From JBAZLV01 sp041650055 (lineage in GTDB: Bacteria > Nitrospirota > UBA9217), in assembly GCA_041650055.1 (NCBI GenBank), contig JBAZLV010000012.1, forward strand, positions 1 to 54,814: DNA of 54,814 nucleotides. The letters run 5' to 3'. The stretch's first letter is position 1; every line of letters starts with the position of its first letter. A program made the position numbers and the translations under genes. This document shows positions 51,902 to 54,814 of the stretch, piece by piece. A model generated the notes under the pieces. It worked only from the letters and a program-made list of their open reading frames with translations, was not told the origin of the DNA and ran no database searches.

Positions 51902-53599
51902 ATGCTGCAAAATATGAAAATTGGAAAACGGTTATCCATCGGGTTTGGTATCCTGTTGCTGTTTCTCATGATTAGCACGGTACTTTCGCTCGTGAATATG
52001 CAGGCGATAAAACAGCAACTGGAACAGATCGTTACGATCAATGATGAATGCGTAGCGGCTGCCAATGAGGCATCCGGCAGTCTTGACGCTCTGACGCTGG
52101 CTATCCGGACCATCGTGGTTCTCGAAGACATAAAAGCCCGGCAGGCGGAACAGAAAAAAATAGAAAACGCACGCGTAAAATACCGCGAAGCACTTGCGAA
52201 AATTGAGGAGCTGGACAAGAGCAAAGAGGGGAAGGTCCTGCTGGAAAAGGTACGTGCAATGATTGTTACCACGGCAGCGGCGAATAACAAGGTGCTTACC
52301 CTGGGACTGGCAAACAGAAGACAAGAAGCAGCTTCTGTTCTTGTCAACGAAGCCATGCCGCTCGGCGAGAGCCTTGCCGAAGCGTTTCATGAAATGGTTG
52401 CCTATCAAAAAAATCGGACCAAGTCTCAATATGACCATGCACAAAATAAATATGCAACCGCGTATTGGCAATTGCTCGGCCTCGGTATTCTGGCGGCGCT
52501 GATTGGCATAGCCTCGGCCTTTATTTTTACCCGAAGCATTGTGCAACCCCTCACCAGAGCGGTTCTTATCGCAAATCACATTGCCGAGGGAAATCTTACC
52601 ACGCATATCGACATCAAAAGCGGGGATGAGGTCGGACAGCTCGCTCTTGCCATGAATACCATGATTGACCAGCTCAAAAAAGTCGTGTCTGATGTGCAGG
52701 TTGCCTCGAATAATGTGGCCTCAGGAAGCCAGGAGTTATCAGCATCATCCGAGCAGATGTCACAGGGGACGACCGAACAAGCGGCTTCGGCAGAAGAAGC
52801 ATCATCTTCGATCGAAGAGATGAATGCAACCATCAGACAAAATGCTGACAATGCCCAGCAAACAGAAAAAATTGCACTCAAATCCTCAACCGATGCAGCG
52901 GAGAGTGGGAAAGCAGTTGCCGAAGCAGTAGGGGCAATGAAGGAAATTGCGAGCAGGATATCCATCATTGAAGAAATCGCCCGCCAGACGAACCTCCTGG
53001 CATTGAACGCGGCAATTGAAGCGGCACGTGCCGGCGAACACGGCAAGGGATTTGCCGTCGTTGCCTCGGAAGTCCGGAAACTTGCCGAACGGAGCCAGAC
53101 AGCCGCGGCTGAAATCAGTAAACTGTCGGGAACCAGCGTGCAGGTTGCGGAACGCGCCGGAAATATGCTTGCGAAACTTGTCCCGGATATCCAGAAAACC
53201 GCCGAACTGGTTCAGGAAATCAATGCTGCATCCAAGGAACAGACCAGCGGGTCGGATCAGATCAATACCGCTATTCAGCAGTTGAATCAGGTCATTCAAC
53301 AGAATGCCAGCGCAGCAGAAGAAATGGCATCGACTGCGGAAGAGTTGTCTTCCCAGGCGGAACAGCTGCAGGACACGGTTTCATTTTTCAAACTTGATCA
53401 GACGGCGCACCACGAACGTAAACCCGAGATTAAAAAAATGCATGCGGCTTCTGTTCATCACACTACCATCGGCCATCTTGTTCAAAAAACACCTCCTCCG
53501 ACAGCACAACCGTCTCCTGAACCTACAGGAGTGGTGCTGCACATGGGCGGCAACGGAAAAAACGGGGATGCACATGATTCTGAATTTGAAAAATTTTAA
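51902..53599 (+). CDS. chemoreceptor (MCP) with C-terminal CheR-type pentapeptide
   Basis: The protein has 565 residues with AAAGGAGG before the ATG. Starts MLQNMKIGKRLSIGF like two receptors of the first cluster. Membrane helices about 8-30 and 190-212 enclose a four-helix-bundle domain; HAMP; a signalling domain with tip IARQTNLLALNAAIEAARAG, different from the IADQTNLL of the first cluster. A flexible His/Pro-rich linker of about 60 residues ends in EFEKF, which fits the aromatic-x-x-aromatic pentapeptide that tethers CheR/CheB in enteric receptors. Confidence 0.94.
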   Translation: MLQNMKIGKRLSIGFGILLLFLMISTVLSLVNMQAIKQQLEQIVTINDECVAAANEASGSLDALTLAIRTIVVLEDIKARQAEQKKIENARVKYREALAKIEELDKSKEGKVLLEKVRAMIVTTAAANNKVLTLGLANRRQEAASVLVNEAMPLGESLAEAFHEMVAYQKNRTKSQYDHAQNKYATAYWQLLGLGILAALIGIASAFIFTRSIVQPLTRAVLIANHIAEGNLTTHIDIKSGDEVGQLALAMNTMIDQLKKVVSDVQVASNNVASGSQELSASSEQMSQGTTEQAASAEEASSSIEEMNATIRQNADNAQQTEKIALKSSTDAAESGKAVAEAVGAMKEIASRISIIEEIARQTNLLALNAAIEAARAGEHGKGFAVVASEVRKLAERSQTAAAEISKLSGTSVQVAERAGNMLAKLVPDIQKTAELVQEINAASKEQTSGSDQINTAIQQLNQVIQQNASAAEEMASTAEELSSQAEQLQDTVSFFKLDQTAHHERKPEIKKMHAASVHHTTIGHLVQKTPPPTAQPSPEPTGVVLHMGGNGKNGDAHDSEFEKF

Positions 53600-53677
53600 G
53601 AATGATACCGGATGCCTGAGAGACGATGTATCAAGCATCCTGCATCCCGAATCCGGCATCAAAAAGAGGAGGCTCTT

Positions 53678-54184
53678 ATGACTGTTGCAGGAATTGAAAC
53701 AACAACCCAGTATCTGACGTTCAAACTGGGAGAGGAAGTGTTTGCTCTTGATATCGGGAAAGTTCGGGAGGTGCTGGATTTTACCACGATCACGCGGGTT
53801 CCCCGGACACCTGCCTTTATGCGCGGGGTGATTAATCTGCGGGGAAGCGTTGTGCCGGTGGTTGACCTGAAGCTGAAGTTCGGCATGGAAAAGACCGAAC
53901 AGTTGGTCAACACCTGCGTCATTATCACGGAAGTAACGGTCGACAATGAGACCACAATCCTGGGCGCTCTTGCCGACTCGGTTCAGGAAGTGATGGACCT
54001 GGAGCCGAATCAGATTGAACCCGCTCCCAGGATCGGAACCAGGCTCAAAACGGAGTTTATTAAAGGAATGGGAAAACGGAACGAGCATTTTATTATGGTG
54101 CTGGACATTGACAAGGTTTTTTCGAGCGAGGAACTTGCTCAGGTCCAGGCAAGCCAGGGACCCGGTGCGTCAGACGCAGCATGA
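53678..54184 (+). CDS. cheW: chemotaxis adaptor CheW (second system)
   Basis: The protein has 168 residues from the ATG at 53678 (GAGGAGG upstream; an earlier in-frame ATG at 53612 is unsupported). CheW domain: YLTFKLGEEVFALDIGKVRE, FMRGVINLRGSVVPVVDLKL and IKGMGKRNEHFIMVLDIDKV. A short polar tail follows. It is the adaptor for the second CheA and the adjoining receptor. Confidence 0.95.
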   Translation: MTVAGIETTTQYLTFKLGEEVFALDIGKVREVLDFTTITRVPRTPAFMRGVINLRGSVVPVVDLKLKFGMEKTEQLVNTCVIITEVTVDNETTILGALADSVQEVMDLEPNQIEPAPRIGTRLKTEFIKGMGKRNEHFIMVLDIDKVFSSEELAQVQASQGPGASDAA

Positions 54185-54283
54185 GCGTATGGAGTAATCG
54201 CCGGACTTACTATCACGCTTGTCCAGTCGCGGCGAATGCAGGGGTAGTTAAAAATTCATCACACGCTTACGAGGGAGAGAGGA

Positions 54284-54676
54284 ATGAAAACGATTCTTTT
54301 GGTGGACGGAGAGCAAGCTCATGCAGAATGCATTGCAACTGTTCTTCGCAGTTTTGGCTATGCGGTGATAACCAAGCAGGACGCGCAATCGGCGTTGTCA
54401 GTCCTTCACGAAGGACCGGAAACAGATCTGGTGATAACGGATTATGCGATCGCCGGAATGGATGGTCTTGAATTTCTCGCGGCGATCAAAAAATTAGCAC
54501 CATTGATGCCCACGATCATACTGACTGCGCATGACTCTATCGAGACCTATTTGAAGGCATTGAGCCTCGGCGCGGTGGAATACCTGAACAAACCCGTACA
54601 TCCGGCTGATCTGGGACGAGTCATCAGAACCGCCCTGCAAATGCATGAGCCGGTTGCCACGGTCTGCAGCATGTAA
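54284..54676 (+). CDS. single-domain response regulator with altered acidic pocket
   Basis: The protein has 130 residues and a GAGGGAG site upstream. Receiver fold with phospho-site LVITDYAIAGMDG, TIILTAHDS and K in YLNKPVH. The usual Asp-Asp pair that binds Mg2+ is D-G here (LLVDGEQAHAEC), with a Glu one place later, so phosphorylation may be weakened or use the shifted Glu. The C-terminal half (ALSLGAVEYLNKPV) resembles NtrC-type receivers. It lies 99 bases after cheW and may be read from its own promoter; none was recognised. Confidence 0.85.
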   Translation: MKTILLVDGEQAHAECIATVLRSFGYAVITKQDAQSALSVLHEGPETDLVITDYAIAGMDGLEFLAAIKKLAPLMPTIILTAHDSIETYLKALSLGAVEYLNKPVHPADLGRVIRTALQMHEPVATVCSM

Positions 54677-54694
54677 AAGAGTATTGCATCGTGT

Positions 54695-54814
54695 GTGCAC
54701 AGAAAGCAAAGTCGCAAAGCGGGATTGCTTCGCTCCGCTCGCAAAGACGAATAAGGAGCTGGACTTCCCAGCAAGACAAGGGGTTTCCTCTGTGCATTCT
54801 TTGCGGCTTTGCGT
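54695..54814. repeat. extragenic repeat with inverted ends, partial at window edge
   Basis: GCAAAGTCGCAAAGC near the left end and GCGGCTTTGCG near the right end are inverted copies of a CGCAAAG motif. Between them is GGATTGCTTCGCTCCGCTCGC, a palindromic-looking stretch of a type found scattered between genes in several bacterial genomes. No gene is visible. The element may continue past the window. Confidence 0.55.

Noticed and set aside
1..54814. CRISPR arrays, tRNA or rRNA genes, transposases or integrases
   Set aside because: None was seen on either strand. The AT-rich insertion has no recognisable mobility gene or attachment site.

Overview
The window is a large flagellar and chemotaxis gene cluster from a Gram-negative bacterium. 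FlhF and FlhG point to polar or otherwise positioned flagella. The two sigma54-activator genes, a FliA (sigma28) gene and several FliA-type promoters point to a sigma54/sigma28 flagellar hierarchy. The mix of many chemoreceptors, a FliK/FlhX pair, a CheA with MshEN-like motifs and NtrC-type regulators resembles Desulfobacterota ('deltaproteobacteria') or Nitrospirota. This is an inference from gene content; no rRNA or other phylogenetic marker is present.

Layout. (1) 1-4633: a partial TPR gene on the minus strand diverges from a plus-strand operon encoding a vWA membrane protein, two small related membrane proteins and a MinD-like ATPase. Both sides carry good sigma28 promoter matches. (2) 4670-8630, minus strand: fliK-like, flhX (free FlhB C-terminal domain), HD-GYP and GGDEF genes. 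(3) 8850-18447: fliLMNOPQR-flhBAFG-fliA. (4) 18478-33007: a sigma28 promoter at the end of fliA leads into a HEAT-repeat gene, cheR, two cheY, cheA, a CheW-CheZ fusion, cheB, three chemoreceptors, cheW and a fourth chemoreceptor. (5) 33008-34784: an AT-rich, foreign-looking two-gene insertion with its own promoter, operator-like palindrome and terminator. (6) 34785-40682: an NtrC-type response regulator that may be translated from a leaderless mRNA, a periplasmic TPR protein, and a FleS/FleR-like kinase-regulator pair. (7) 40759-47391: flgBC-fliEFGHIJ-motE. (8) 47606-54676: a sigma28 promoter and a second chemotaxis set (short receptor, cheY, STAS protein, CheA with tandem MshEN-like motifs, receptor with a CheR-type tail, cheW, degenerate receiver). 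The window ends in an extragenic repeat.

How it works together. The NtrC-type regulators and sigma54 would switch on the early and middle flagellar operons that build the basal body and export gate. FliA would then switch on chemotaxis and accessory genes. The CheA kinases phosphorylate the CheY proteins, and the CheZ half of the fusion, tied to the arrays through its CheW half, would remove the phosphate. The GGDEF and HD-GYP enzymes and the MshEN-like motifs in the second CheA suggest that c-di-GMP also feeds into motility.

The observations most worth following are the CheW-CheZ fusion, the sigma28-controlled vWA/membrane/MinD-like operon, the CheA with paired MshEN-like motifs, and the foreign two-gene insertion.
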